A stretch of DNA of 64,000 nt, taken from NCBI GenBank assembly GCA_013399305.1, contig VXAI01000178.1, positions 974,958-1,038,957 on the forward strand. The letters are read 5' to 3'. Position numbers and translations under genes: made by a program. The stretch's first letter is position 1, and every line of letters begins with the position of its first letter. The DNA comes from Rostratula benghalensis. Lineage: Eukaryota > Chordata > Aves > Charadriiformes > Rostratulidae. Shown one piece after another: positions 50,291 through 62,290 of this stretch. The notes beneath the pieces are model-generated. The model made no database searches, was not told the DNA's origin, and saw only the letters and a program-made list of their open reading frames with translations.

Positions 50291-50352
50291 CAAAGAAGAG
50301 AGAGAGAAAAAACAAGTGAAAAAGAAAAAGAAAAAAAAAGAAAAAAAGAGGT
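50291..50352. repeat. Purine tract (GA and A-rich)
   Basis: Nearly all A and G on the plus strand, with a short (GA)n core. It forms a long pyrimidine tract on the minus strand directly before the candidate exon. Confidence 0.8.
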
Positions 50353-50466
50353 GGCATGGAGAGAGAAACTAAAATCCAGGAGCTCTAAAATTGTTATACG
50401 CTGGAGAATTGGAGGAAAACAATGGTTTTCCACATGGACAAAGGTCTCTTCTCCTGTACCCAGTGA

Positions 50467-50533
50467 GTCAGATCCAAGGCTTGCTGGAGTCAGTAGATAG
50501 ACTCCCTTTGACTTAGTAGGCTCTGGATCAGAC
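50467..50533. repeat. Palindromic interspersed repeat relic
   Basis: The left arm 'gtcagatccaaggcttgctg' and the right arm containing 'taggctctggatcagac' are imperfect reverse complements around a short loop holding 'agactccctttgac'. This matches a short inverted repeat I recall as common in bird, turtle and crocodile DNA ('gatccaaagcccattga' and its reverse complement). A possible half copy lies at about 51499-51524. The family name is unknown to me. Confidence 0.5.
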
Positions 50534-53500
50534 CCAAGGTTCCCATAAAGATGGCTAAGTCTGACCTGCCTACTGGGATGCTTTTAGGCTTGAGAGAGCC
50601 AACAAAAACCTTGTCCTCTCAAGAGCATTTTTGTTTTTGTGAAGTTAGGCTAAAGTTAGCTGCTGGAACTGAAACAGCTTCTTCACTTCTGGATTGATGT
50701 CCTTGCAGCCCCAGGCTGCTCTGCCATGTGACAACCCCATTGGAGATTATTTCTGGACACCAGGATACATACAATTATTTCAGCATTAGGTACCACGTCC
50801 ACACAACTGAATGTATGCCACAGCAAGAGATGCCCAAACATTTCTAGGGCAGATGGTCTCATCTAATCCTCCTTCCTTAAACCATATTGGTAGCACAAAA
50901 AAAAGTGTCAAGAACATAGCAAGGCACACACTCCTGTGGGTTATTACTCCGAAACATGTTATTGTCTCCAGCTGCCACATCAGAACCATTTTAGCTGCCA
51001 AATTAGGGGCTGCTGTGCTCCTGTCTGGCTCGCCAGTTCCTTCAGATCAGATGTCCAGGCATCTCAAAGTTCAACTGTTTCCCATATACGCAGTGGATCC
51101 TCAAACCACATCATCAAGCCACCTGCTGTTGCTGCAGCAAAAAATCCAGGAGGAAGAAAAAAGAGACCTAAAACTTTCTATCACTTCTTGACTAAATCCC
51201 CATTTTCCTTTGCTGTTGCTCAGCAAAACAAAGCACTCTTCCTGACCTCCCAGCAGTCATCTATCAAGTTGAGTTGATATTCTTCTGGTCAAAGCTGGAA
51301 ATGTATCTGATTTTATGGGGAGGAATATAACATTCATTAAAATATTTCATAGAGAGGACAGAAAATGAGATTTTTCAGCCTGTGCAGGGTAGCATTACTC
51401 CACTGAAACTGGGAAGATTGGATTCCTACCTAATGTACATGAGATTAACTGCAATGAAAGCGCTGACTCTGTAGGGATCAAGAATTTGACCCCAAAATGA
51501 TCCCAGAGCCCACTGAGATCAATCAAACATCTTCTATTTGGCCACAGAACTTTGTATCGGACCTTTCGCTGAGCCCAAAACAAAAGTGGCTCTAAGCTGA
51601 AGACTCAGTGTTTTGAAATATTCATGACAATTTTATTCTTCTTTGTATATAAATAAACATCTCCCAATGTGTTTTTAGCCATGAGATGCCTCCTAGGAAC
51701 TATTTTGAACATCCTACCAGGGTTTAAGCCTTCAGGCCTTGAAAGTTCACTTTCACATGAATTTTCTCCTGTTGGAAAATAAAAAGAGGCAGTTCAAGAG
51801 CCATGTCACTCCACTGAAATATGTGACAATTGCAAGAATAGTTGTGAAGAAAAACTTTGGTGCAATTCATTAGTGTTTTTACAACTGACATCTTCATGGC
51901 ACTCGTGTGTTTTCAGAAGGCAGTCAATTTTAAGAGGACTTTTACTCTAGAGGATGCAGCCAAGTACATGAGATAGGACTGTTTAGCAAAGGATCAAGTG
52001 CACCTAGGCCTTGGCCCTTTTGTTCAGCTTAGGAAGAAAACTTTCAAACTGCATCCCTCTCCTCCTCAGCATTCCCAAAGTGACTTTTTCAACCAGCCCA
52101 CCGATGGTCTCCATTCATAGGGGAAGCTGGTGGTCCCAGACACCAAGTTTGTAAGCAATTTGTTGATTCTAAAGCCCTGTTTCTGCCAGAGGTTGCAAAA
52201 GGTCATTGCAGTCATGGGAGTATTTTGTAGATGGAAAACAAGATGAGATGCTACCTGCAGCAAGTTAGAGTTCAGACCACAGGATCCAGTTATTCCATGT
52301 TTTCCTGTCGAACAAAAGAGCACAACCCTCAGGGACATCGTTAGAGCTACACAGAGCAAGTGACAGGAATGTGTTCCCCTCAGTGTTCAAAGCTTCTTGC
52401 AACGGGGGTCTTCAGTTCAGCTGCTAATCTGACTCATAATCATCTGAAACTGCATTCCAAATTTTGGCTTGAGCCTGAAAATAAAAAGGCAAACCCAAAA
52501 CAAAATGCTGTCTGCCAATTTTGTGTGCTTGTGCGTGTGGTTTGGAGAAGGGGGAGGACGGGATATTATTACTATTACTTTTTTTGTTTGGGGTCTTTTT
52601 TTTGTTTTTTTTTTTCTGAAGCAAGAATATATAGTTAAGATCATCCAGGAAATAATAATGAATGAAAACAATTGAAATGACTGGAGAAGCTGTCGATTTT
52701 GGGGGACAAAAAGAAATTAAAAAAGACAACAAACCAAAAAGTGCTCACTTGGCATACATGTGCGGTTTGAGGACATTCTTTCTTGGCTGGTCCTAGCAAG
52801 AACTTTTAGCTGAGTCAAATGTCTGGAGGAAGTGACCAGCCTGCTGGGCTAGCATGGCTAAGGAACATCGAACTGCAGTGCCAGCAAGGCAAGGATGTGG
52901 CTGGCACCTGGCACCGGAGCCAGCTACTTCTGAGCCCTCATAACAAATGACCACCCGCCCCCAAGCCTGGTGTAGAGAAGAACAATCATGACCTTCAGCA
53001 CAATTCCTAAACCAAGCAGGAAGCTTTCAGATGAACAATTGCTTTTCCTACCACCCCTTTCTTGTTTACCTGCAAGGACAATAGCAAGCTGGGGTGTTGA
53101 CAGCCTTGTTGCATTTGTGTGCAGCAGATGTTCTGCAACATCTGCTTCCCAACGCAGAAGAAACCTCTGAAGCTTCCAAGAATGCCTGTCAGAGGCATCT
53201 TTTTTTACACATTTCTTTTCTACCCAGTTCTTTCAGTGGCAGCTTCCTGGCATTAGGGTTTTATTCTCCCTCAATGAGTTTTTTTGAAAAAAAAAGGAAA
53301 CTAAACAAAAAAAAAAAAAGAGAAAAAGAAAAGTTTATGCCAGGTCTTGTAATGAAAAGGTCAAGTGCACAAAGGTGTGAAAGCTTCTGAAGGAGCCAAG
53401 GTGTCACTGGGCCACGGCAGCTCAGTGAGCCAAAGTGAAAACCAGCACACAGACTTGACGTCATCCATTGACACTTGGTATTTTGGAGTGACAGGATGAG

Positions 53501-54769
53501 GTAAAGAAATTACTCCTGGTTATTTCCCAGCCTGTAATTTATTAGGCTGCACCACAGCCGCTCCACACAGACCTCCTCCTTTCAGAAAGAGAGCTGGAAA
53601 GTTGGTGTCTCTCTGGATGCTCCGATTAAGAGTAGGAAATTAATACTACAGCTGAGCAGTATTTCACTCAGAAAAATGTATTCTGGGGGAAGGAAAGGCT
53701 AGGAAGTCAAAATATGCATCCTGAAGTTTGCAGATTGGCATTTCACAGACTAATATTCACTTAGTTAATTGTTTCCTGGGGCTAGGAAGGGATTTCTCAG
53801 GAAAAAAAAAAAAAAAAAAACGGAAAATGAAAATTATTGTTATTTTTTTGTTTGGTTGGGTTTTTTTTAAAATTCAAAATGACATGATACTTAGTGATGG
53901 GTGATGAAAGAGCCAAGTTCTAAAAAGTTCATGGATAATCCAAAATGTTTTACTTTGCCAAAGGCTACCTTCCCTGGCCTCGTACCATCACAAATTTGTT
54001 TGCAAATTGTCAGTGGGTGGAAAAAAACCCAGACATTTCCAAGAAATGCTCTGATCTTTGTTTTCCGTATTCCTGGTTAGTAACCTATCTGAATCCTCCA
54101 GATCAATGTGGCCTCCATCCCGCGATGGTGTTTACGTCACACAGGCTGGACTTCTGGCCAAAATCTTCAACTATTTTGCTATGGTCCCAGGGAAAATCAA
54201 TTCACTTCCCATCCTGGATACACGCTGAAGGTCAGCCTGACTCCTCCCAGCTGACCTGCTGGTAAGTGGGTTGTGTAGGCTGGAATGTCAAGGGTAAGCA
54301 GATGGTCTATCCACACACCCAGATCGTGTTTACCTGGCTGTACATCTGCAGTAACCCCTGGGAAGTCATCACTAATTCTGATTTGGCTTGCACCTATAGA
54401 TGGGGAACACAGGCTTCATTGCAAAAGCTCTTTTGGAGTTGTTTGTGGCTTAGCTCAGCAAATTCTGTCCAGAAACCTGCTTCTGCACGGGTCTCTCATG
54501 TTTCCATCTTGGATAGCTAGCCTTAAATGAAAATAAATAATTCGGCTCCATTAATTCTCATTCTTTTTCATGGTTTGCTACATTTGATCTTTCTTTAGCT
54601 CTACTCAGAATTTTATATTAGAATATAGCAGAATTTTATGCAGCTCCTCTATCCAATAGTTCGTGATGTTTCCATATCAGTTCTATTTCTTGGGTTATTC
54701 TTCAAGTGACTGAGGCCCTAGATATCCACACGTCAGATGCTTGGTTGACCTGGATTGCGCTCTCTGCAT

Positions 54770-55108
54770 CAAGATCACCCAAAGCAATATCTAAAGTGGG
54801 GGTGGCAATAGAATGGGGCCAGGCTCTTCTCAGTGGTGCCCATCAATAGGAAAAAGGGCAATGGACACAAAACTGAACACAGGAAATTCCATCTCGGCAT
54901 TAGAAAAAACTTCTTTACTGTGAGGGTGGCAGAGCCCCGACATAGGCTGCTCAGAGAGGGTGTGGAATCTCCTTCTCTGGTGATATTCAAAACCTGCCTG
55001 GGCATGTTCCTAGCCAACCTGCTCTGGATGACCCTGGTTTGGCAGGGGGTTGGAGTAGATGAACTCTGAAGGTCTCTTCCAGCCTCCACAATTGTGTGAT
55101 TCTGTGAC
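54770..55108 (+). mobile_element. CR1 LINE 3' end, about 340 bp
   Basis: Blocks: 'ggctcttctcagtggtgccc', 'gaaattccatctcggcatta', 'acttctttactgtgagggtg', 'ctgctcagagagggtgtgga', 'gcagggggttggagtagatg' and a tail 'gtgtgattctgtgacc'. Its wording differs from the 5.9/15.8/29.7 kb type and is closer to the 27 kb element. A frame of 78 codons survives but has no catalytic region. Confidence 0.93.
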
Positions 55109-56087
55109 CTTAACTCCATTTGGGCCAACTCATAAGACTCTGTGGTTATGCTAGTAAATAGAGCTATCAGAGCCTGTTTTTGGACCCTGACTGATACAAA
55201 TAAATTATCTCCCTCCCACACACCCTAAAATAAGCAGCCACAGGCAGTCTTCCCATTGGGAATGAGCTCATTTATGCTATCCCCCAGCTGGGCTCAAGCA
55301 TTGTCTGAACATTTGCTCTTGGACAGAGGTCAAAGCTATGCCAGGGGCTATGCTAACAATGTAGTGTGTGGGCAGCTGTAGGACACTGCCCAGATCCATG
55401 ACTTGGCTCTGTTTAACTTACTGGTATAGACATACTGACTGCAGCAAAAATAAAATCTAGCTCTACAAGAATAATCTAGGTTAGTTAACCAGATACAGTA
55501 CCACAAGAAAGGAAGCAGGAGTCCTGGACAATTCTTCCTTTTTCCTGACTCCATTAGGGTATTTTTCATAGCATTCAAGTATTTACATAGTTTTGTAAAG
55601 GATTCAAGTGAAAACCAACTCGTCAAATTCAAGTTTTCTACATGTCTTTTGTATTGTCTGATCTTAAATTTTCAGTCATGCTACTGATATATTTAAAGGA
55701 ATTATTCCTTGAGGAGTTTCTGGTGTGTCTGAAAATGTTTGAAAAGCTTTGGTATGGTAAACTGTGATTCCTGTTACAGCTGGTATAATGCAGTGATTTG
55801 TTGCCATTACGTATCTGATAGTTTAGCTTCCAGCATCGCATTGAGTATTGGAAGCCACAGAGCACTTGAGCATTCACTCAGGTTATAGCAGAGAGATTTT
55901 CCTGTTGAATTTAACGACCTTTGTGTTCATTTGGGGCACAGCCCCGTTGTGACTTTGAGGCAGAAAGATCTACACAGAAGGCAGGAGTTCTCAAATATCA
56001 CAGACCAAGAGCATGCTGAATTTTCTCCTTGTCCTAAAGATGCAAAAACCACTGAAGTCCAGTGAGCGTGTATGTGTGCATGTTTAA
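55109..56087. other. Non-coding DNA
   Basis: No gene or repeat family is recognised. Short open frames only. Confidence 0.6.
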
Positions 56088-56171
56088 CGGATCCAGAGGA
56101 GAGCCACAAAGATGATCCAAGGGCTGGAGCACCTTTCCTATGAAGACTGGCTGAGAGAGTTGGCATTGTTC
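56088..56171 (+). mobile_element. Short CR1 LINE internal fragment
   Basis: It opens with 'ggatccagaggagagccaca' and runs through 'gatgatccaagggctggagc' and 'ctatgaagactggctgagag', the CR1 segment that encodes the block just after the RDRELL region. It stops abruptly after 'ttggcattgttc'. About 85 bp without a 3' tail. It may be a remnant split by later change. Confidence 0.85.
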
Positions 56172-56529
56172 ATTCATCAGTTGACACCAAAAACTTTCAG
56201 GTGCTCTCCCAATTTTCCTTTCATAGTATCCACCAAGAAATGGGAAGTTCAGAGTATAAGCCATCTCATTTGAGAGACACACCTAAGACAAGCCATGCTC
56301 TGGAGAGGGTTGCTTTTCTACATCAGCTGTGAGGGGTCTCTAGAAGATGAGCTTGGGCATGAATGTCTCCCTCTTAGACTACACCTGCATTGTAATGTCT
56401 TGAAAGAAAAGAAATCTTGAAAGAAATTACCAGTTTTAATACAACAGATCCATGATCAAGGGTGTATTGAGATTAATCTTATGTCTTTCCAGAAATAAAC
56501 CATGCAGTTGGGGAAGTCTACTGAATGCC

Positions 56530-56891
56530 TCTGGATCTCAATCAGAGACATTGTCTCCAAAGGGAATTTTACCATAAGCATCTACTACTGACCTGTAAAC
56601 CAAGAGGATATGGTCAATGAAACAATATGTGGGTCACCAAAGCAAGCTTCGGGTCAATAGAACCTGGTTCTTACAGGGGACTACAACTACCCAGACATTT
56701 GTTGGAAGAACTACACAGCACCTCACATGTCATCCATCAAGTTCTTGGAATGCGTAGAACACTGCTTCCTCATACAGATGTCAGATGTGCCAACCATCTT
56801 GTCTAGACCGTCCTTTTGCCAAGAAATGTTGGACCAGATCATCCTTGAGGTCCCTTCCAACCTGGTATTCTATGATTCTGTGATTCTATGA
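56530..56891 (+). mobile_element. CR1 LINE with endonuclease region joined to the 3' end
   Basis: The left part translates as IRDIVSKGNFTISIYY, a stop, then VNQEDMVNE and later GDYNYPDICWKNYTA and IKFLECVEHCFLIQM. This is the C-terminal part of the APE-type endonuclease domain of ORF2, with GDYN in place of the family's GDFN catalytic motif. After about 56800 it passes, without any RT sequence, to 'ttggaccagatcatccttga', 'ggtcccttccaac' and the octamer tail ending at 56891. The RT domain and most of the element are therefore missing from the middle. Stops break the frame, so it is inactive. Confidence 0.82.
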
Positions 56892-56937
56892 AGCCATTCT
56901 CAGCTTTAAAGAAACTAAAGTTTGGTATAAAGATTGG

Positions 56938-56962
56938 NNNNNNNNNNNNNNNNNNNNNNNNN
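56938..56962. other. Assembly gap, 25 N
   Basis: The bases are undetermined. The gap follows the CR1 tail by about 45 bp and precedes G/T-rich sequence. Confidence 1.
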
Positions 56963-59724
56963 GTTTGTGGTTTTGGGTTTTCTTTTAATCAAAGTGTGAT
57001 ATTCTTTACCTCAGGCTCCTGGTTTCTTTTTCCTAGAGAACTGGACTATCTTGATGTGCATAAAAGATGCATCTATCTTTTTCTTAAATACTTCCAAAGC
57101 CAGCGGTTCCATTTCATCCCCAAACAGTCACTTTTAGTTTATCATGATATCCAAACTAAATCTTCCTAGCCGCAATTTCAGTCCAGGACTTTTTGTTCTG
57201 TCCCCAGTGGACACGGAAAATAGCTTAAACCCTGGCAAAATGAACTGACCACAGCATAAAATAGAATGAGTTCAACCCATTGGCAAAAGCTCTGAACTGA
57301 AACACCGAAATTGTTTTACCATATTAGTGTCGTAAAGTCTAAGTGATGAGACAGAGAGCCACAATCATTGGGGAAAGGGAAAAAAAGTTTAAGGGTAAAA
57401 AGCACAGGTTAATGAAGTCAGATTGTCCTATCTGGTGACTGTAAGACAAACCAGAAGTGGGGAGAGAAGACACACACCCAAGAAATACTTTCTGTTTGAG
57501 CCTATGGCAAGGGAAAATTGCCTGCTAGTGTGAAAACAGTTGTATCTATCTCACAGAACAACCAAAACTCACCACACAGTAGCATCACACCATTCTCCAG
57601 GAGTTTTAAGGAGGACTTGATAAGCATAAAACATCTAGGTTTGTTGTACCAAAGAGATTGATGATTTGGGTGGTTGAAAACAGAAGGGGACTGGAGCTTG
57701 CTGTTAATTGGCACAGAAATGTGAGGTTTGGCATCTGGGAGGGGGAAATGGCCAGTAATGGGGCAGAAAAGTGGAAGTATGGTGTGCCAGTTAGGGAAAG
57801 AAATATCTGGGCAAGGGCAGAGTAGGAGAGGGAAGAGGTTTTCTGAGCTAAAACAAGAAATTCCCAGGGTTTCTTGCGAACACTGCTGCAAACTCTTTAT
57901 TTGAGCTTTAAGGACAGTCATCATGGGGACTTACACATGGAAGGTGGAATTAGGGAAAGCCAGATTTCAGAGCATAAATGGTTATCACTGAAATTATGGT
58001 TTCTTTCTTAAGATTATAATCAAATGTAATCAAAAATGTAATAAAACTTCTTAATACCCTGAAATGATTTTTTTTAATGTCTGAAATGATTTTTTTTTTA
58101 TATTTTGCACTTTGTCTTTTCCCAGCTTTTTCTGCCACTTGTTTCTTTCACTGTCACTGGAAGCATTCAGAGGATCAAAAACTAATGGGGAAAGAAAAAA
58201 TAAGGAAAAGAAAGATCACAGTTTTGCATGGGATCAAAAGAAGAAATAAAGAAAGACTTGAATACAAAATGCTGAAATACTCCCTTTTGAAGGAAGAACT
58301 TCTTCATTTTTTTAAGCTGCTTGTAAGGAGAAAAACCCATTAACTCTGATGAGTGATAAGCATGTCCAAAAATAGTCTGAAACCAGCAGGTTAAAAAACT
58401 CAAGCTCTGCTCATGAACTCAGAAATACACAGTCTCTCAATCAGACAATAGCATTAATCTTCCCCAGGATGATATGCGGTTTGCAACCTGCTCTCTTCCA
58501 CCTCCTGCTTTGATGGTCTGTTTTGGATCTTGACAAGCTGCCTGTCCCATCAATTTGTTCTTAAAATTCTCCATCCAGCACCTGTTCTACATTAAAACAT
58601 GAGACTCTACAAACAAGCATTCCCGGACCAGGCATGAGGAAAACTCAGAACTCTAATGAACGTTCTGCTCCATTAACTCTCAGAACTGGATGATGTCCTT
58701 TGTTTTTGAACATTGCTTTTAATGGTCCCTGTTAAAGATGAAACAACTTTGAGTTTAGCTGTTACTGAATCACCCTGCAATTTGCACCTATTAAAAAAGG
58801 GGGGGGGAAAAAAAAGAAAGAAAGAAAAAGCCATCTTTTTTCTGCTCTCTAGCTACAAACTCAAGGCTGGCAAGTTACACTCTTGGAAACAAGGGTTATT
58901 TTAATTGATGTTGCTTGCTCTAAAGGCATTTTTAGAGTTATTTTTCCCACTTGAAGAAAAAAATGAAGAAAGAAAATGTGGAAAAAAAAATTGCTGGTAG
59001 GGAACATAAAGCTCACTCAGCTGTGCGCAGGGTCATAAGGGTTTTGCTTCATCACATGCTTAAAAACAAATGCTGAAGTGTTGTGCTGAATTTGGGTAGT
59101 TCAGGCTCTAAGTTTGCAGTAGGGGAAGTCAGGCGATGTCCTGAGAAATATTCCTGAGCACATTTATATGACTCTGGGTGCTCATGTTTTTAATCAGGTT
59201 ACACTTAATCAACCTATCCTTTTTCACTCATCCATGGTAAAAAGCATGTCTGCTTTTCATCTTTCGCAACTCCAAAATGCAATGTCACCTGAGACATTAC
59301 ACTAGTGTCTATGTTAATGCCATGAAATTTCTTAAGTGAAAGAAATTTATCCAAATTCAGGGAGGTACAGTGTAAAAGTATGTCTCCTGTGGGATAGTGC
59401 AGAACTTCTGAGAAATGTTAACCACGTACACCAAGTGATTGTCTGGGTTATGCAGAACTCTGAGTAGTTTCAACTTGCAGGTTCAAATTCAAGTTTTACA
59501 CGAAAGTATGCTGGTATCTGTATGTGAAATAGTTCTGTAAGGTCTCCTTTAAATTGGGGGAAAAACAGTCAATGTGCTCGGAGAAATTTAGAACACAGTT
59601 CATCTGAGAAGCTAGCAGGGATACAGTTTAGTTGCTTAAATCAAAGCAATTATTGCCATCTGTGATGCCTGCTGGTATCCAAGACATCCACACAGCGGAG
59701 TGAACGTAGCACAGAGCCTGGTAT
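56963..59724. other. Non-coding DNA, mostly unique
   Basis: No gene is recognised. It includes a small tandem duplication of 'tgaaatgattttttt' near 58060-58100 and an A6-G9-A8 purine tract with GAAA units at 58794-58830. A 140-codon minus-strand frame at 57502-57924 shows no supporting features. Confidence 0.55.
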
Positions 59725-59885
59725 GATAGAACCATAGAATCATAGAGTGGAATCATTCTATGACTGGGGTTGGAAGGGATCTTGAAGACCACCAAGTTCC
59801 AAGCCCCTGCCCTGGGCAGAGACACCTCCCACCAGACAAGGGTGCTCAAAGCCCCACCCAGCCCTGTCTTGAACACCTTCAGGGG
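59725..59885 (-). mobile_element. CR1 LINE 3' end, minus strand
   Basis: The plus strand reads 'accatagaatcatagagtgg', 'gggttggaagggatcttgaa', 'cctgccctgggcagagacac' and 'ctcaaagccccacccagccc', the reverse complement of a CR1 terminus. It is truncated after about 160 bp. The terminal octamer zone contains units in both orientations. Confidence 0.92.
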
Positions 59886-59934
59886 AATAAAGTCCTGTTA
59901 CTTGCATTTGTAAAGGAAGCTAAAAGCATCTAGA

Positions 59935-60282
59935 CATAGAATCACAGAATCATTGAATGGTTAGAGTTGGAAGGTATCTTAAAGATCATAAAGTTCCAAT
60001 CCCCCTGCCCCAGGTAGGGACACCTCCCATCAGACGAGGTTGCTCAAAGCCTTTTAACACTTCCTGGGATGGGACATCCACAACTTCTCTGGGAAACCTG
60101 TTCCAGTGTCTCACCACCCTTACAGGAAGGAATTTCTTCCTAGTATCTAACCTAAATCTCCCCTCTTTCAGTTCAAAACCATTACCCCTCATCCTATTGC
60201 CCTACTCCCTGATAAAAATTCCCCCCACATCTCTCTTGGAGGCCACCCTTTAAGTACTGGAGGCCCCTTTTAGGAACTGGTA
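59935..60282 (-). mobile_element. CR1 LINE 3' end, minus strand, about 345 bp
   Basis: It starts with 'catagaatcacagaatcatt' and 'gttagagttggaaggtatct'. It continues through 'cacctcccatcagacgaggt', 'ctctgggaaacctgttccag' and 'aggaatttcttcctagtatc' into the 'ctctcttggaggcc' block. It is a longer copy of the same general type as the neighbour 50 bp to the left, in the same direction but with many differences. Two separate insertions is the simpler reading. Confidence 0.93.
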
Positions 60283-60337
60283 GACACACACCTGGCACAG
60301 ATAGCAGATGGGATCCTGTTGAGCATCTCAAGTTAGG

Positions 60338-60431
60338 CTTCTGTATGTTGGTGACTGAACTCAGCTCAAAATTTCTGTAGACTACTTCTGTATGTTGGTG
60401 ACTGAACTCAGCTCAAAATTTCTGTAGACTA
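60338..60431. repeat. Perfect 2 x 47 bp tandem duplication
   Basis: Copies at 60338-60384 and 60385-60431 are identical along all 47 bases, starting 'cttctgtatgttggtgac', and the match runs one base further. The lack of any difference indicates a recent event or an assembly error. Confidence 0.95.
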
Positions 60432-62029
60432 CAGTGGGAGTTTCCACACCCAGTCCACAGGCTTCTCTCTATATGTGGGCACCTATAGCTTTATGTGTAA
60501 AATTGTCAGTTGAACTCCTGCTTGAAGGAGTAACTCAGTTCCCTAAATGTGAGGCATTTCTTTTAAATGAAAATGCTTTAAGTTGTCTTGCCTGACCTCC
60601 AGCAGCAGTTGGAGAAAGACACAACTCTCCTGTAGATGCTGCGTCATATCTGCCAATCCAGTTTGGATGTCCCAGAAACCCTAGAACATTTGAAATTAAC
60701 TAAAAAACTAGTGTTTAAGCATTGAGTTAAATCTGTGTTTAGTTAAATCTGCACTATCTATTAAACTTACCACCTTCCAAGTTCTGTAAGATTTATCTCC
60801 CTTTTCAAGATTGTTGCCAATGTCTCTTACAAAATCTTTTGGAGCTGCAGTTAAAAACCTTAATAGCCAGTTATTCAAATGCAGGACATTAACCAAAAGG
60901 ACTTGCAAATATCAGCATCTGTGACAACAGAAGAATGGAGCTGGAGCCTTGATGGAACAACAATAAAATAAGCTGGGCTTTTGTATGAAAATGGCATTTG
61001 AGCATCCCTAGAGTATTTCAAGAGCAGACAACGGAAGAGGTTCCAGCAATGCATGAGTAGAAAGAACCTAATCTAATCCACTGTGCTGCATTGACTCCAG
61101 ATATTCTTAATATCCCTAAAACCTCCCTATTTTTTTCTACTAATTTCCCCAGGAGGATATCCATAACATCTTCAAGTATTTTGCACTACTGCTTACTTAA
61201 ATTTCAATATTTAATAGCAAAGCTTTCTTTTGCTGTAAGAAAGCAAATAACCCTTTTTTTCCATCACCCAGTGGGCTTGGAGAACAGTTGATTCCTGGAA
61301 CCTTTATAACAACTCTTTACTATATCTCAGAAAATCAGTATATTCCTGTCTTTACTTATTTACAATTTCCCCCCTAAGATAGCAGCAGAATGCCTCTTGG
61401 TGATGACTTTCTCAAGAGACCCTGAGTTTAAGACCCATTTAGTAACAGACACCAGTGGAACAATTTGGGTATCTAAAAATCGGTGTCTAGTGCCACCCAA
61501 AACACTTTTACATACCCAAGACCTCTGCACAGGGCTTATAGATGTGACAGAAGACCAATGAGAAACACATGATCGTCTGATTTCAAAATCAGAGACTGAG
61601 TGGAATAACTGCAGTCATCTAAGATGTAATTAGATTTCAGAGACCAGATAGGTGAGCCTTTCCTAAGTAGATGAAGCAATTTTTGTAGCCTGTGTTTTGC
61701 AGACAGAGAGGAAAGGCCAAAGGAAATGTCATATCCATCATCAGAAATGGATTTTCTGGTAAAGTCAGGTGTCGAATGTAGAGCATTGGAATCTCTCAGT
61801 TGTGGTTTGGCCAAGGTTTTGCAGCTGAATTGCACACCCAAAGCACAATTAAGTTGTACTCGGGTCATTGGCAATAGTTTCTCATTCGTAGCCAGGAGAA
61901 GGATCATGTTCAATCCAGTTTTCTGTCTCATGTCTCACCATGGTTTTCCTTTGTTGGTTATGTGGAGGTCAGAGTCAGAGAAAGGCACCTTGAGATAAAA
62001 CCATGAATTTCTATCAAAAATCTAGGATA

Positions 62030-62290
62030 CTGTGATTAAATTCACCTTGACTATCGCGGTGAGTGGTCTGAATAGGGATTACTGCTCGCAGCCTGACTAA
62101 TAGGTCCCACATAAATGTTGATTATCTCCTTTATGGACAAATTCATGTGGTTCTCTATAATTTTGGAGTTAGTAATTAACCTTCCTCATTATATCCCCTG
62201 TAATTAGTATCAACGGCATGTTTAGCCTCAGGAATATCTGGGAAACAGTGTGGCCAGGCTAATTGCAAAGACATTTGTAGAGGTTTTAGT
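62030..62290. promoter_or_regulatory. Candidate conserved non-coding block
   Basis: Homeodomain-type sites TAATTA (62173), TAATTA (62201) and GCTAATTGC (62258) lie near two CpG-containing motifs ('actatcgcggtgagtgg' and 'ctgctcgcagcctgac') in repeat-free sequence. The composition resembles vertebrate conserved non-coding elements. This is inference from motifs only. Confidence 0.2.

Larger units (their letters stand above)
49461..54769. other. Non-coding DNA with one candidate exon
   Basis: Apart from the candidate exon at 50.0-50.3 kb, its purine tract, a palindromic relic at 50.5 kb and a perfect CRE at 53456-53463, I see only unique sequence and low-complexity runs. These are T/G-rich at 52.57-52.62 kb, A-rich at 53.28-53.33 kb, and 19 A at 53802-53820. 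Confidence 0.5.

Noticed and set aside
57502..57924. 140-codon minus-strand open frame
   Set aside because: No domain, no convincing acceptor or donor at sensible positions, and residue composition like translated non-coding DNA.
59725..60282. The two adjacent minus-strand CR1 ends as one duplicated element
   Set aside because: They differ at many positions and in length, so two separate insertions in the same direction is simpler than a recent duplication.
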